A stretch of 64,000 bases of DNA from an uncultured Acetatifactor sp. (lineage in GTDB: Bacteria; Bacillota; Clostridia; Lachnospirales; Lachnospiraceae). This document shows positions 26,670-35,690 of this stretch, one piece after another. The notes below the pieces were generated by a model. The model worked only from the letters and a program-made list of their open reading frames with translations. It searched no databases and had not been told where the DNA came from. Numbering within the stretch: position 1 is the first letter of the stretch; the number at the start of each line of letters is the position of its first letter. A program made the translations under genes and the position numbers. Location of the stretch: contig CAKRTS010000008.1 of NCBI GenBank assembly GCA_934402315.1, positions 1 to 64,000 of the forward strand, written 5' to 3'.

Positions 26670-29480
26670 TTACCCGTCTATGTCAAGAAGCGCAATCATT
26701 TCCTCCGCCGTCTTCATGACCTCCTCCATCATGACATCCGCCATGCCGACGCGCAGCTGCTCCATCAGTTCCTCGCACTCCTTCGGAAGCTTATATTTTT
26801 CCAGCTCCTTCATCGCTTCGTCCGCTCCGTCAAGGTCAAACTGATCCATTGCATCGTGTATCTGCTTGAGCAGTTCTTTCAGGTTTTCCTCAGTTGTCTC
26901 CTGCCTCTCCTCGTTCTGCTCCTCGCCGAAGGGCTTCAATACCTCCTTAAAATTACGGTATTCCCGGAGCAGATCCGGAGTCTCCCTGCGGATTGAGTCC
27001 ACATTCCCGGCATTGCCGCAGTTCTCCATATGGTGAAAACGGTCGGACAAATGCTGCGCGCCGATCATTCTCGCCGTATTTTTCAGGGCATGCACCTCTA
27101 TGGTGTAGTCCCTGATAAGGTCATCGGCAAGGCATTTCTCCAGCTTCGTCGCCTTCGGCTCAATCAGTCTGTAGAAATCGCCCAGAAGACTCAGCCACAT
27201 CTCCTTTCCGCCACAGCACTGTATTCCTGACAGACTGTCGATTCCCGGAAGTCTTGGCAGTTCATCCCCGTTCGCATCCACTCCCGTCTCAGCGCTCTTC
27301 TGCCCTCCTGTCAGAACAAGCTCTCTCGGCAGCCACCGTTTGATCTTACTGCATATCTCCTTCATCTCAATCGGCTTTGCGACGAAGTCATCCATGCCCG
27401 CCTGTGCAAATTTCTCTCTGGCATCCGCCTGCGCATTCGCCGACAGGGCAATAATCGGTACATTCTTGAAATAATCGCCCTCCATCGCCCGCAGCTGTTC
27501 CGTCGTTTCCACGCCATCCATCACCGGCATCATATGATCCATGAAAATAATATCATACTTCGTCTTTCTTGCCATCCGGATGGCTTCCTTGCCACCCGAT
27601 GCCAGATCAACCTTCATTTCCAACGGCTTTAAGAGACCGACCGCCACTTTTAGGTTCATCTCATTGTCATCCACGATCAGGATATGCGCCTCAGGCGCTG
27701 TGAAGCTCTGGTAATCCTCCGTCAGATCCTCTGTCTGGGGAGCCTCGTGGTTGATGGTCTGGCAGAAATTCAGGCTGTATAAAGGCTTGTTCAGCAGGAA
27801 GACACCCTTCAGCCTGCAGTCCTCAAGCAGCGGATTTCTCAAGACATGGATCTCTCCCGCCAGCCGGAACTTCTCCTCCGACCATGCGGCAATATCCCTG
27901 CTTCTCTGCACATCCGTAAACAGGTGGCTCAGCCGGACACCGGTTTTCTCCCACTGGTCAAGCGGTATATACTCCACACCAAACTGTCCTGCGAGTTTTC
28001 TTACATTCTCGATCAGACTGTAATTGTAAAAAAAGGCGCTTACCAGAACCTTCTCCCGCTTTGCGTGCTCATGCACCTCCGCCGCAGGCTGATCCGTGCA
28101 AAGCTTCTGATGGATCGTGAAGGTAAAGGTACTTCCCTCCCCGTAGACACTGCTCACCCGGATCGTCCCGTCCATCAGTTCTACCAGCTGCTTGCTTATG
28201 GCAAGCCCGAGTCCGGTGCCCTCCTTGTTATGGTTCTTTACCGTATCGACCTGCTGGAAGGAGCCAAACAGTTTGTCGAGATCATCCCTTCTGATTCCCT
28301 GCCCGGTGTCCTGTACCGACATGGACAGCTCCAGATCATCCCCGGTCTGCTTCGCTATCCGGATGCTCAGTCTGACCGTTCCGACCTCCGTGAACTTGAT
28401 TGCATTATTCACGATATTGATAATTACCTGCCGGATGCGCAGCGCATCTCCGAACAGCTTCTGCGGGAGCTTCGGATCAATGTCAAACAACAGCTCCACA
28501 TTTTTCTCGCCGATCCTTGTCAGGAAAATCATCGACAGATCGCTCAGCATCGACATCGGCTCATACTCCGCCTCGATGAGCTCCATCCTGCCGGACTCAA
28601 TCTTTGAGAAATCCAGAATGTCATTGATAATGCTCAGCAGCGCACCGCCGGAATTCTTGATATTCCTGAGGTACCCTCTCTCCTCCGCCGACAGCTTCTC
28701 TCGCAGCATCAGTTCCGTCATGCCGACAATGGCATTCATAGGGGTTCTGATCTCGTGCGACATATTGGAAAGAAATGCCGATTTCGCCTTATTGGCTTCA
28801 TCCGCCCTTTCCTTCTCCGTTCGCAGCTGTTCCAGTATGAGAACATCCGGGCTCTCCACCGTCAGGAAAAATGCCAGATTAATCATGGTCAGTCCAAAGC
28901 CTGAAATCAGGGATGTGGAATTCCGCGTCTGGTAAAGAACAGTTGCAAACTCAATCAGGAAGGCAATCACAACGACCTTTCTCTTCTTCGGCTCGACCTC
29001 TCTCCAGTGAAGGATAAGCTGCACTGTAATCAGAATGAAATAAAGAATGATAATCGCATAGAGGGCAAAGACTGCCAGTCCCCAGGAATAATTTCCCTCG
29101 TCCGTCTCCACATATTGGATTGGAAGTACAAGCAGACCAAGCCATGCTATCCACACCGGAACCGCCATGCGTACATTTTTCTTCATCAGTGGCTTTTCAT
29201 TCTGATCGATCAGCGTTGTACTGTATACATAGCAGATGAAGACCTCCATAATCAGACTGCCGAGAAACAGCACATGGCAGAGCCGGTTCACCCACCCGGG
29301 AACCGTGTCCAGATGGTTCACCGTGTAGACTGTAATCATATCAAAAGCCAGGTTGAACACCGTCACCCATAGGGAAATAGAAAACACAATATGCGAATAT
29401 GTCTTTACCCGCCTCGTGGAAAAATAGACGGACATAATGAAGAATATGACAATCATGCAGCAAATTTGCAGCTTAATCAT
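26670..29480 (-). CDS. Hybrid sensor kinase with receiver and HPt domains
   Basis: This 936-residue phosphorelay protein has about seven membrane helices in the first 210 residues. HisKA follows with the phosphorylated His near 242 (SNMSHEIRTPMNAIVGM), then HATPase motifs (NIVNNAIKFT, DTGQGI, GTGLGLAISK). A degenerate receiver-like stretch and then a true receiver come next (ILIVDDNEMNLKVA, IIFMDHMMPVMDG with the phosphoacceptor Asp). A C-terminal HPt domain with HALKNTARMIGA completes it. All relay steps are thus in one chain, but no output regulator is encoded nearby; the neighbouring GGDEF gene is a candidate partner only by position. GAGG precedes the start, inside a repeated leader element. 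Confidence 0.93.
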   Translation of the reverse strand: MIKLQICCMIVIFFIMSVYFSTRRVKTYSHIVFSISLWVTVFNLAFDMITVYTVNHLDTVPGWVNRLCHVLFLGSLIMEVFICYVYSTTLIDQNEKPLMKKNVRMAVPVWIAWLGLLVLPIQYVETDEGNYSWGLAVFALYAIIILYFILITVQLILHWREVEPKKRKVVVIAFLIEFATVLYQTRNSTSLISGFGLTMINLAFFLTVESPDVLILEQLRTEKERADEANKAKSAFLSNMSHEIRTPMNAIVGMTELMLREKLSAEERGYLRNIKNSGGALLSIINDILDFSKIESGRMELIEAEYEPMSMLSDLSMIFLTRIGEKNVELLFDIDPKLPQKLFGDALRIRQVIINIVNNAIKFTEVGTVRLSIRIAKQTGDDLELSMSVQDTGQGIRRDDLDKLFGSFQQVDTVKNHNKEGTGLGLAISKQLVELMDGTIRVSSVYGEGSTFTFTIHQKLCTDQPAAEVHEHAKREKVLVSAFFYNYSLIENVRKLAGQFGVEYIPLDQWEKTGVRLSHLFTDVQRSRDIAAWSEEKFRLAGEIHVLRNPLLEDCRLKGVFLLNKPLYSLNFCQTINHEAPQTEDLTEDYQSFTAPEAHILIVDDNEMNLKVAVGLLKPLEMKVDLASGGKEAIRMARKTKYDIIFMDHMMPVMDGVETTEQLRAMEGDYFKNVPIIALSANAQADAREKFAQAGMDDFVAKPIEMKEICSKIKRWLPRELVLTGGQKSAETGVDANGDELPRLPGIDSLSGIQCCGGKEMWLSLLGDFYRLIEPKATKLEKCLADDLIRDYTIEVHALKNTARMIGAQHLSDRFHHMENCGNAGNVDSIRRETPDLLREYRNFKEVLKPFGEEQNEERQETTEENLKELLKQIHDAMDQFDLDGADEAMKELEKYKLPKECEELMEQLRVGMADVMMEEVMKTAEEMIALLDIDG

Positions 29481-29489
29481 TTGTTACCT

Positions 29490-29532
29490 CATTTCTGCGC
29501 ACGTTCTTTGCGCATAGCGAGTTTGTGTCAAG
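29490..29532 (-). repeat. 43-base leader repeat, copy A
   Basis: A 43-base sequence that reads CTTGACACAAACTCGC and onward on the reverse strand ends next to the ribosome site of the hybrid kinase gene. It matches 40 of 43 bases at 32751-32793, which holds the same position before an AraC-type gene. Here it is preceded by a hairpin TTTGTGTC/GACACAAA (29522-29548). Confidence 0.8.
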
Positions 29533-29566
29533 TGCACGCAGACACAAATCTCGTGATTGAAAAATT

Positions 29567-30712
29567 TTATTTTTCAATCTTATCTCCTCCAAGAGAAAAA
29601 GCCTCACTATAGCAGACACACTTGTTGCGCCCGGTCTGCTTTGCCTTATAGAGCGCTTTATCCGCTCTGGCAAAAATCTCCTGCGCATCCATCGCCTCAC
29701 CCATGTACTCATAAATGCCGCAGCTGATACCAATCCGCGTATTCGGCATACTCTCAAAGCACAGCGTATTGACTGCCGTTCTGACGCGCTCCAGAAGCTC
29801 CAGCGCTTCCTTCTCCGTCTCATGCCGGAAAATCACCGCAAACTCCTCCCCGCCATAGCGGAATGCATGTCCCGTCTGACAACAGTTATTCTTCAGAGCA
29901 GACGCAATCTGTATCAGAACCGCGTCTCCGTTCTCATGACCGTAGGTATCATTCACTCTCTTAAAATGATCCACATCCAGGACAGCGACCGTCAGACGAT
30001 CCTTCTGGTTTCTGAACTGCCTGCAATAACCGTCCAGTCTCTTGTAGAATTCTGTGTGGTTGTAAAGTCCTGTCATGGAGTCAATTTTCAATGCCTGCCG
30101 CATCTCCTCATTCAGCATCGCATTGTGCTGCATGACCTCCTTCTTCTCCTCACCGTAACGGATCAGCACGCAGCAGATCGTGTGAAATACCATGATAAAG
30201 ATCAGGCTCGTCACACCTGTGTAGCCCCAGCGCTCACCGATTGTCCACGTCGCGTCATAAAGCCCGGCGGTAAAAAGGCTTAAGATCATTCCGGCTGCTG
30301 AGGCGATGGACGCGAACCTTACCACATGGATGTCGTCAAACATGACAGACACCGCCACGGGAAGGACAAAGGTCGTCGATGTCATGAGAAAGAAGCCGTG
30401 AAAGGTAGCTGTCACGAGGCAGTAGACGACAAGACAGAAAATGACTGCAAGATTCTTGATTCTGTCACGCATTCTGCTGAATACGATTGCCCTCGTTGCG
30501 AGCGTCGTAACCAGATTGATCGAGCTCGGCAGCAGAATATAAGAAAGCCAGTAGTCGATCCCCCTGTTAATCATTCCGATCTTCGGACTGCTCATGAATA
30601 AGTAAATTCCGATCTCTGCCAGAAACAGCATCGCAATTGCCGAGAAATACGATTTCAGCATTTTCCGGCGCCATTTGTCCTTTAATGCGTCATATCCTTC
30701 CTGTAACTCCAT
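29567..30712 (-). CDS. Membrane diguanylate cyclase (GGDEF)
   Basis: This 381-residue protein has about six membrane helices in the first 190 residues and a GGDEF domain (DSMTGLYNHTEF, LDVDHFKRVNDTYGHENGD, FRYGGEEFAV). The RxxD inhibitory site is absent before GGEEF. A C-terminal tail follows NKCVCY. It is likely a cyclic di-GMP synthase. It has the best consensus promoter in the window and GAGGATG before the ATG. The stop codon lies in a short dyad GATTGAAAAAT/ATTTTTCAATC. The hybrid kinase gene lies downstream, probably on the same transcript at least in part. Confidence 0.92.
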   Translation of the reverse strand: MELQEGYDALKDKWRRKMLKSYFSAIAMLFLAEIGIYLFMSSPKIGMINRGIDYWLSYILLPSSINLVTTLATRAIVFSRMRDRIKNLAVIFCLVVYCLVTATFHGFFLMTSTTFVLPVAVSVMFDDIHVVRFASIASAAGMILSLFTAGLYDATWTIGERWGYTGVTSLIFIMVFHTICCVLIRYGEEKKEVMQHNAMLNEEMRQALKIDSMTGLYNHTEFYKRLDGYCRQFRNQKDRLTVAVLDVDHFKRVNDTYGHENGDAVLIQIASALKNNCCQTGHAFRYGGEEFAVIFRHETEKEALELLERVRTAVNTLCFESMPNTRIGISCGIYEYMGEAMDAQEIFARADKALYKAKQTGRNKCVCYSEAFSLGGDKIEK

Positions 30713-30749
30713 TGATTCATCCTCATCTGTTTAATTATTATCAATAACA

Positions 30750-30778
30750 ATTATATTTGTTCGATAAAACCTTGTCAA
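30750..30778 (-). promoter_or_regulatory. Consensus promoter of GGDEF gene
   Basis: Reverse-strand TTGACA (30773-30778), exactly 17 bases, TATAAT (30750-30755): both hexamers are perfect. Confidence 0.9.
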
Positions 30779-30789
30779 GCAAACCGGCA

Positions 30790-31800
30790 TCACTCCTCCG
30801 GTGTCAGCAGAATGTCATGATTGATCGTGCGGTAGAACAATTTCCGGAATTCCGCAATATTCTCCGTCACTCCCATCGCCCACATCGTCTTTGTCACGGT
30901 TGCCTCCAGCGTCATATCGTAGGCCTCCAGCAGATGAAATTTCTCCTTCATCTTTCTTCCGACCTGATAGATCTCCATATCACTGCCCTCATGCGTGACC
31001 TGCGTTGCCAGCATCACGATCTTTCCCGCATCGACCCAGCGCCGGATCTCCGGGTAGAACGGCTCCTCACCGTACTCCGGAAAGCCGCCCACACCGAAGG
31101 CTTCGATGATGACCGCATCATAGAACGGGAACAGCCTGTTCAGAATACTGCCATCCATGCCGGGAACCAGCTTCAGCAGTAAAACCCTGTCATTCAGCTC
31201 GTGGTAAAAGCTCACCGCCTCCGCCGCTTTCTCCTTGTCTTCTATATAAAATACAATCCTGCCGTCCCGTATCACAGCCACGGAAGGATAATTGATGCTT
31301 GAAAAGGCATTGTAGCTCTTGGAGCGCTCCTTCTTTGCCCTCGTTCCGGCGATTACCTTGCCGCCGAAGACAATGTTCACGCCGTGCGCCCTGCTGTCCG
31401 CCGCAAACCGCAGACTGTCCAGCAGATTTGTCCTCGCATCCGTCACCGGAAGACTGATCGGCTTCTGCGCGCCCGTGACAACAACCGGCTTGCTGCTGTT
31501 CTGCACCAGATAGGACAGTGCGGCTGCCGTAAATGCCATGGTGTCCGTGCCGTGGCAGATCACAAAGCCGTCATACACCGCATAATTCTCCTCGATCATC
31601 CCCGCCAGAAGCAGCCAGTGATGTCCATAGATATTCGTGCTGTCAAGGCTGAACGGCTCTTTGACATCCACCTCGCAAAAGGCCTTATATTCCTCTACAT
31701 ATTGCAGCATCTGCGCCGCCGCGATCTGCGGTGTCAGTCCCTCCGCCGTATAGCCGGATGCAATCGTCCCGCCGGTAGCTATCAGCAATATCCTCTTCAT
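30790..31800 (-). CDS. ansA: L-asparaginase
   Basis: This 336-residue cytoplasmic type I-like asparaginase converts asparagine to aspartate and ammonia. The first catalytic threonine is in ATGGTIAS near the N-terminus. The second triad is in CHGTDTMAFTAA, with the lysine region TGAQKP. I prefer the ATG at 31800, with GAGG nine bases upstream; the ATG at 31815 sits too close to its ribosome site. The gene begins at the stop of the AraC-type gene, so the two are translationally linked. Confidence 0.92.
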   Translation of the reverse strand: MKRILLIATGGTIASGYTAEGLTPQIAAAQMLQYVEEYKAFCEVDVKEPFSLDSTNIYGHHWLLLAGMIEENYAVYDGFVICHGTDTMAFTAAALSYLVQNSSKPVVVTGAQKPISLPVTDARTNLLDSLRFAADSRAHGVNIVFGGKVIAGTRAKKERSKSYNAFSSINYPSVAVIRDGRIVFYIEDKEKAAEAVSFYHELNDRVLLLKLVPGMDGSILNRLFPFYDAVIIEAFGVGGFPEYGEEPFYPEIRRWVDAGKIVMLATQVTHEGSDMEIYQVGRKMKEKFHLLEAYDMTLEATVTKTMWAMGVTENIAEFRKLFYRTINHDILLTPEE

Positions 31801-31811
31801 GTCCTTTTTCC

Positions 31812-32741
31812 TCATTTCTCCTGTCTGCCCATACTGTCAATATCAAAGCTCCCTATCAGGGAAGAACTGTTTTCCCTGTAATACCTCGGTGAGATACCGA
31901 GCTTCTCCCTGAAATTTCTCAAGAACGAAGTGTAATCCGAAAAGCCAGTGCCCTGCCAGCTCTCCGCCACGCTTCCGCCCTCCCGCAGAATCTCGCACGC
32001 CCGGATCAGGCGCTTGTCAATCAGGAAGCTGTGCACTGTCACCCCGGTCAGCTCCTTAAATTTGCGCAGGAAATAGTATTTGCTCACATGCACCTGCGCC
32101 GCCAGCAGCTCCACCGTAATTGTCTCCGTCAGATGTGCGTCTATATAAGCAGAGACCTGCTCCACGAGCGGATGGCTTACCACCTCATGTCCGGTCAGAT
32201 ACTCCTCCCGCGCGCACAGGATATTCAGATACACGAAAAACATTGTCAGAAGCCCTCTGTCGAGCGTCCGCTTCGCACCGGAGCTGCCCGACTCCTGCAT
32301 CTGTGTCATCGCCAGCTTCAGCAGGAATCCCTGCAGCATCTCCTCATAATAAATGGGAAAGTGGCAGACACAGTTCTTCTTGCCCTTAAAGCAGCCCGCC
32401 AGATTCATGTCCCCGCCCCCGAGACCGCCGAGCATCTGCCCGGAGATCCAGAGAATGATCCGCCTGGAGGAGTCATGCTTTTTCTCGACATAGTGGTACT
32501 TGTGCATGACGTTCTGGTCGATCAGAAGGAAATCTCCCTTTTTCATATGGTAGGTCTTGTCCTCGACCATGGAGGAATACTCCCCCTCTAGCACATAGAT
32601 GATCTCATAAAAATCATGGTAATGGAATGCCATGGCTCCCGTCGGCGCACCCTGCTTCTCGTAGACCTCGTAATCCCCGTTCAGCATATATTGTCGTTCA
32701 TCGGATGCCGCCAACACACGGATCATATTCTCTCTTCCCAT
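31812..32741 (-). CDS. AraC-family transcriptional regulator
   Basis: This 309-residue regulator has an N-terminal cupin-like sensor (FHYHDFYEIIYVLEGEYS, KKGDFLLIDQNVMHKY) and a C-terminal pair of helix-turn-helix motifs (LLAAQVHVSKYYFLRKFKELTGV and GFSDYTSFLRNFREKLGISPRYY). The ATG at 32741 has GGAG at proper spacing; the longer frame to 32792 runs through a repeated leader element. It is divergent from uxuA with overlapping promoters, so it is the natural candidate to control hexuronate use, although its own transcript continues into asparaginase. Confidence 0.93.
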   Translation of the reverse strand: MGRENMIRVLAASDERQYMLNGDYEVYEKQGAPTGAMAFHYHDFYEIIYVLEGEYSSMVEDKTYHMKKGDFLLIDQNVMHKYHYVEKKHDSSRRIILWISGQMLGGLGGGDMNLAGCFKGKKNCVCHFPIYYEEMLQGFLLKLAMTQMQESGSSGAKRTLDRGLLTMFFVYLNILCAREEYLTGHEVVSHPLVEQVSAYIDAHLTETITVELLAAQVHVSKYYFLRKFKELTGVTVHSFLIDKRLIRACEILREGGSVAESWQGTGFSDYTSFLRNFREKLGISPRYYRENSSSLIGSFDIDSMGRQEK

Positions 32742-32750
32742 ATTTATCTC

Positions 32751-32793
32751 CATTTCTGCACATGTCCTTTGCGCATAGCGAGTTTGTGTCAAG
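32751..32793 (-). repeat. 43-base leader repeat, copy B
   Basis: Matches copy A at 29490-29532 in 40 of 43 bases and lies in the same orientation directly before the ribosome site of the AraC-type gene. The sequence further upstream differs, so the shared block is limited to this leader segment. Confidence 0.8.
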
Positions 32794-32846
32794 AACGCGC
32801 TGGCATTTTAGAGCAATTTTTGCATGATACTGGGCAATATTTATTC

Positions 32847-32896
32847 TTTTCATGCATTTCACTCTTGATTATACTGATATTAAATTCAAAAAACAA
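32847..32896. promoter_or_regulatory. Overlapping divergent promoters, AraC gene and uxuA
   Basis: Reverse strand: TTGTTT (32891-32896), 17 bases, TATAAT (32868-32873). Forward strand: TTTTCA (32847-32852), 17 bases, TATACT (32870-32875). The two -10 boxes overlap, so only one polymerase can engage at a time. Confidence 0.6.
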
Positions 32897-32934
32897 TACT
32901 CTTGACAGAGATTGATCGAAACGGAGGATTTGCC

Positions 32935-34014
32935 ATGCAAATGACATTGCGCTGGTACGGCAGCAAGTACGACACCGTCACATTAAAACAGATCAGACAG
33001 ATTCCCGGCGTCACGGGAGTGATCTCGACCCTCTACGGCACAGCGCCGGGTGAGGCATGGAAGACAGAGGACATTCTCTCCCTGAAAAAAGAGATCGAGG
33101 ATGCCGGTCTGAAGCTCGTCGGCATCGAGAGCGTCAATATCCATGATGCGATCAAGGTCGGCACGCCCGACAGGGATCAGTACATCGACAATTATATCAC
33201 CACGCTCGAGCGTCTCGGTCAGGCAGACATCCACATGGTGTGCTATAACTTCATGCCTGTCTTCGACTGGACGAGAACCGAGCTTGCCAGAGTACGTCCC
33301 GACGGCTCCACGGTTCTCGCCTACACACAGGAGGCTGTAGACGCCTTAAATCCCGAGGACATGTTCGCCTCCATCAGCGGAGATGCAAACGGTGCGATTC
33401 TCCCCGGCTGGGAGCCCGAGCGCATGGCTCACATCAAGGAGCTGTTTGAAATGTACAAGGATGTGGACGACGAAAAGCTTTTTGCAAACCTGAAATACTT
33501 TCTGGAGCGCATCATGCCCGTCTGTGACAAGTATGACATCAACATGGCGATCCACCCGGACGATCCCGCATGGAGCGTCTTCGGACTGCCCCGTATCATC
33601 ATCAACAAGGCAAACATCCTGCGCATGATGAAAATGGTGGACAACCCGCACAACGGCGTGACCTTCTGCTCCGGCTCCTACGGAACAAACCTCGAGAATG
33701 ACCTTCCCGATATGATCCGCTCCCTGAAGGGCAGAATCCACTTCGCTCATGTGCGCAACCTGAAATTCAATTCTCCCACCGATTTTGAGGAATCCGCCCA
33801 TCTCTCCAGCGACGGCACCTTCGATATGTACGAAATCATGCTGGCTCTCTATGACATCGGCTTCGACGGCCCGATCCGTCCCGACCACGGCCGCATGATC
33901 TGGGATGAGGTTGCCATGCCCGGCTACGGTCTGTATGACAGGGCGCTCGGCGCAACTTATCTGAACGGTCTCTGGGAGGCCATCGAAAAGAGCCACGAGA
34001 GAGGCATAAATTGA
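32935..34014 (+). CDS. uxuA: Mannonate dehydratase
   Basis: This 359-residue enzyme dehydrates D-mannonate to 2-keto-3-deoxygluconate in glucuronate catabolism. Family features include MTLRWYGSKYDTVTLKQIRQIPGV at the start (shown in part), CYNFMPVFDWTRT, MAIHPDDP and the metal-site segment FAHVRN and RPDHGR. GGAGG precedes the ATG at 32935; a TTG-initiated extension to 32902 is not needed. uxuB follows after 48 bases on the same strand. Confidence 0.97.
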   Translation: MQMTLRWYGSKYDTVTLKQIRQIPGVTGVISTLYGTAPGEAWKTEDILSLKKEIEDAGLKLVGIESVNIHDAIKVGTPDRDQYIDNYITTLERLGQADIHMVCYNFMPVFDWTRTELARVRPDGSTVLAYTQEAVDALNPEDMFASISGDANGAILPGWEPERMAHIKELFEMYKDVDDEKLFANLKYFLERIMPVCDKYDINMAIHPDDPAWSVFGLPRIIINKANILRMMKMVDNPHNGVTFCSGSYGTNLENDLPDMIRSLKGRIHFAHVRNLKFNSPTDFEESAHLSSDGTFDMYEIMLALYDIGFDGPIRPDHGRMIWDEVAMPGYGLYDRALGATYLNGLWEAIEKSHERGIN

Positions 34015-34062
34015 AATTAATAATGGAATAATAAACCAAATAAAAACTATGGGAGGATCAAA

Positions 34063-35682
34063 ATGGAACTGACAATGAAAAGTCTGAACGCTGACAGAGC
34101 CGCCTTTGAAGCCGCCGGCTACGCCCTGCCCGCCTTCGACTACGAAGCTGTAAAAAAGAACACTTATGAACATCCCACATGGATTCACTTCGGCGCCGGA
34201 AACATCTTCCGCGCCTTTCAGGCAAACGTTGTGCAGAAGCTCTTAAACGACGGCGTTCTGTCCACCGGTCTCATTGCCGCTGAGGGCTATGACTACGAAA
34301 TTATTGAAAAGAGCAACCGCCCCCACGACAATCTGACGATCCTTGCAACCTTAAAGGCGGACAACACCGTGGAGAAAACCATCGTCGGCAGCATCATGGA
34401 ATCCCTGATTCTGGACAGCCAGGATGAAAAAGAATATTCCCGCCTGAAAGAAATTTTTGCAAATCCCTCCCTGCAGATGGCGAGCTTCACCATCACCGAG
34501 AAGGGCTATGCCGTGACGGATGCAAAGGGCGCTACTCTCCCTGCCGTTGAGGCCGATTTTGCAAAAGGCCCCTCTCAGCCGGACAGCTACCTCGGCAAGG
34601 TCGTCTCCCTGCTCTACCACCGCTTTACCTGCGGCAGACTGCCCATCGCCATGGTCAGCATGGACAACTGCTCCCACAACGGCGACAAGCTGCACGCTGC
34701 GGTAACTGCCTTCGCAAAGGCATGGTGTGAAAAGGGGCTGGCAGATAAGGGCTTCCTCGATTATGTGGAGAATGCTTCGACTGTCTCCTTCCCATGGAGC
34801 ATGATCGACAAGATCACCCCCAGACCCGACCCGAAGGTGGAAGCAATTCTGGCGGCTGACGGCATAGAAGGTCTCGATCCCGTCATCACCTCCAGGAACA
34901 CCTATATCGCCCCCTTCGTCAACGCCGAGGAATGCGAATACCTCGTCATCGAAGACTCCTTCCCCAACGGAAGACCCGCTCTCGAGAAGGGCGGCATCAT
35001 CTTCACTGACCGGGAAACCGTGGACAAGGTAGAGAAGATGAAGGTCTGCACCTGCCTGAATCCTCTGCACACGGCTCTCGCCATCTATGGCTGTCTGCTG
35101 GGTTACACACTGATTTCGGATGAGATGAAGAATCCTGTTCTGAAAAAGATGGTTGAGATCATCGGCTATCAGGAGGGGCTTCCCGTCGTTGTAAATCCCG
35201 GTATCCTCGATCCGAAGGAATTCATCGACCAGGTTGTCAATGTCCGCATTCCGAATCCCTTCATGCCTGACACGCCCCAGCGTATCGCCACGGACACCTC
35301 CCAGAAGCTGTCCATCCGTTTCGGTGAGACGATCAAGGCATATAGCAAAAACCCGTATCTGAATGTATCTGACCTGAAGCTGATCCCGCTGGTATTTGCG
35401 GGCTGGCTCCGCTATCTGATGGCAGTGGACGATTCCGGCAAGGCATTCACGCCCAGCTCCGACCCGCTTCTGGATGCGGCGAGCGCTTATGTGAAGGACT
35501 ACGAGCTGTCCGACGCCCCGAAGGATTTGAGCGTTCTGGATAAGCTCCTCTCCAACGACAAGGTGTTCGGCGTGGATCTCGTTGCCCTCGGCATGGCAGA
35601 CACCGTCAAGAAGTACTTCGCAGAGCTGTCGTCCGGTGTAGGCGCTGTAGCCGCCACCCTTGAAAAATATGTCGGTGCGTAA
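34063..35682 (+). CDS. uxuB: Fructuronate reductase (mannitol dehydrogenase family)
   Basis: This 539-residue long-chain polyol dehydrogenase interconverts D-fructuronate and D-mannonate with NAD(H). It has the N-terminal nucleotide fold with IHFGAGNIFRAFQ, the central MVSMDNCSHNGD, and the catalytic segment KVCTCLNPLHTALA with its conserved histidine. GGGAGG precedes the ATG. With uxuA it forms a two-step hexuronate module; no uronate isomerase, KDG kinase or transporter is in the window. It runs convergently into the LuxR-type gene with only eight bases between. Confidence 0.93.
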   Translation: MELTMKSLNADRAAFEAAGYALPAFDYEAVKKNTYEHPTWIHFGAGNIFRAFQANVVQKLLNDGVLSTGLIAAEGYDYEIIEKSNRPHDNLTILATLKADNTVEKTIVGSIMESLILDSQDEKEYSRLKEIFANPSLQMASFTITEKGYAVTDAKGATLPAVEADFAKGPSQPDSYLGKVVSLLYHRFTCGRLPIAMVSMDNCSHNGDKLHAAVTAFAKAWCEKGLADKGFLDYVENASTVSFPWSMIDKITPRPDPKVEAILAADGIEGLDPVITSRNTYIAPFVNAEECEYLVIEDSFPNGRPALEKGGIIFTDRETVDKVEKMKVCTCLNPLHTALAIYGCLLGYTLISDEMKNPVLKKMVEIIGYQEGLPVVVNPGILDPKEFIDQVVNVRIPNPFMPDTPQRIATDTSQKLSIRFGETIKAYSKNPYLNVSDLKLIPLVFAGWLRYLMAVDDSGKAFTPSSDPLLDAASAYVKDYELSDAPKDLSVLDKLLSNDKVFGVDLVALGMADTVKKYFAELSSGVGAVAATLEKYVGA

Positions 35683-35690
35683 CCGGTTTG

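Noticed and set aside
32902..32907. TTGACA just before uxuA as a -35 box
   Set aside because: No -10 sequence lies 16-18 bases downstream; that space holds the ribosome site. The overlapping divergent promoters at 32847-32896 fit better.
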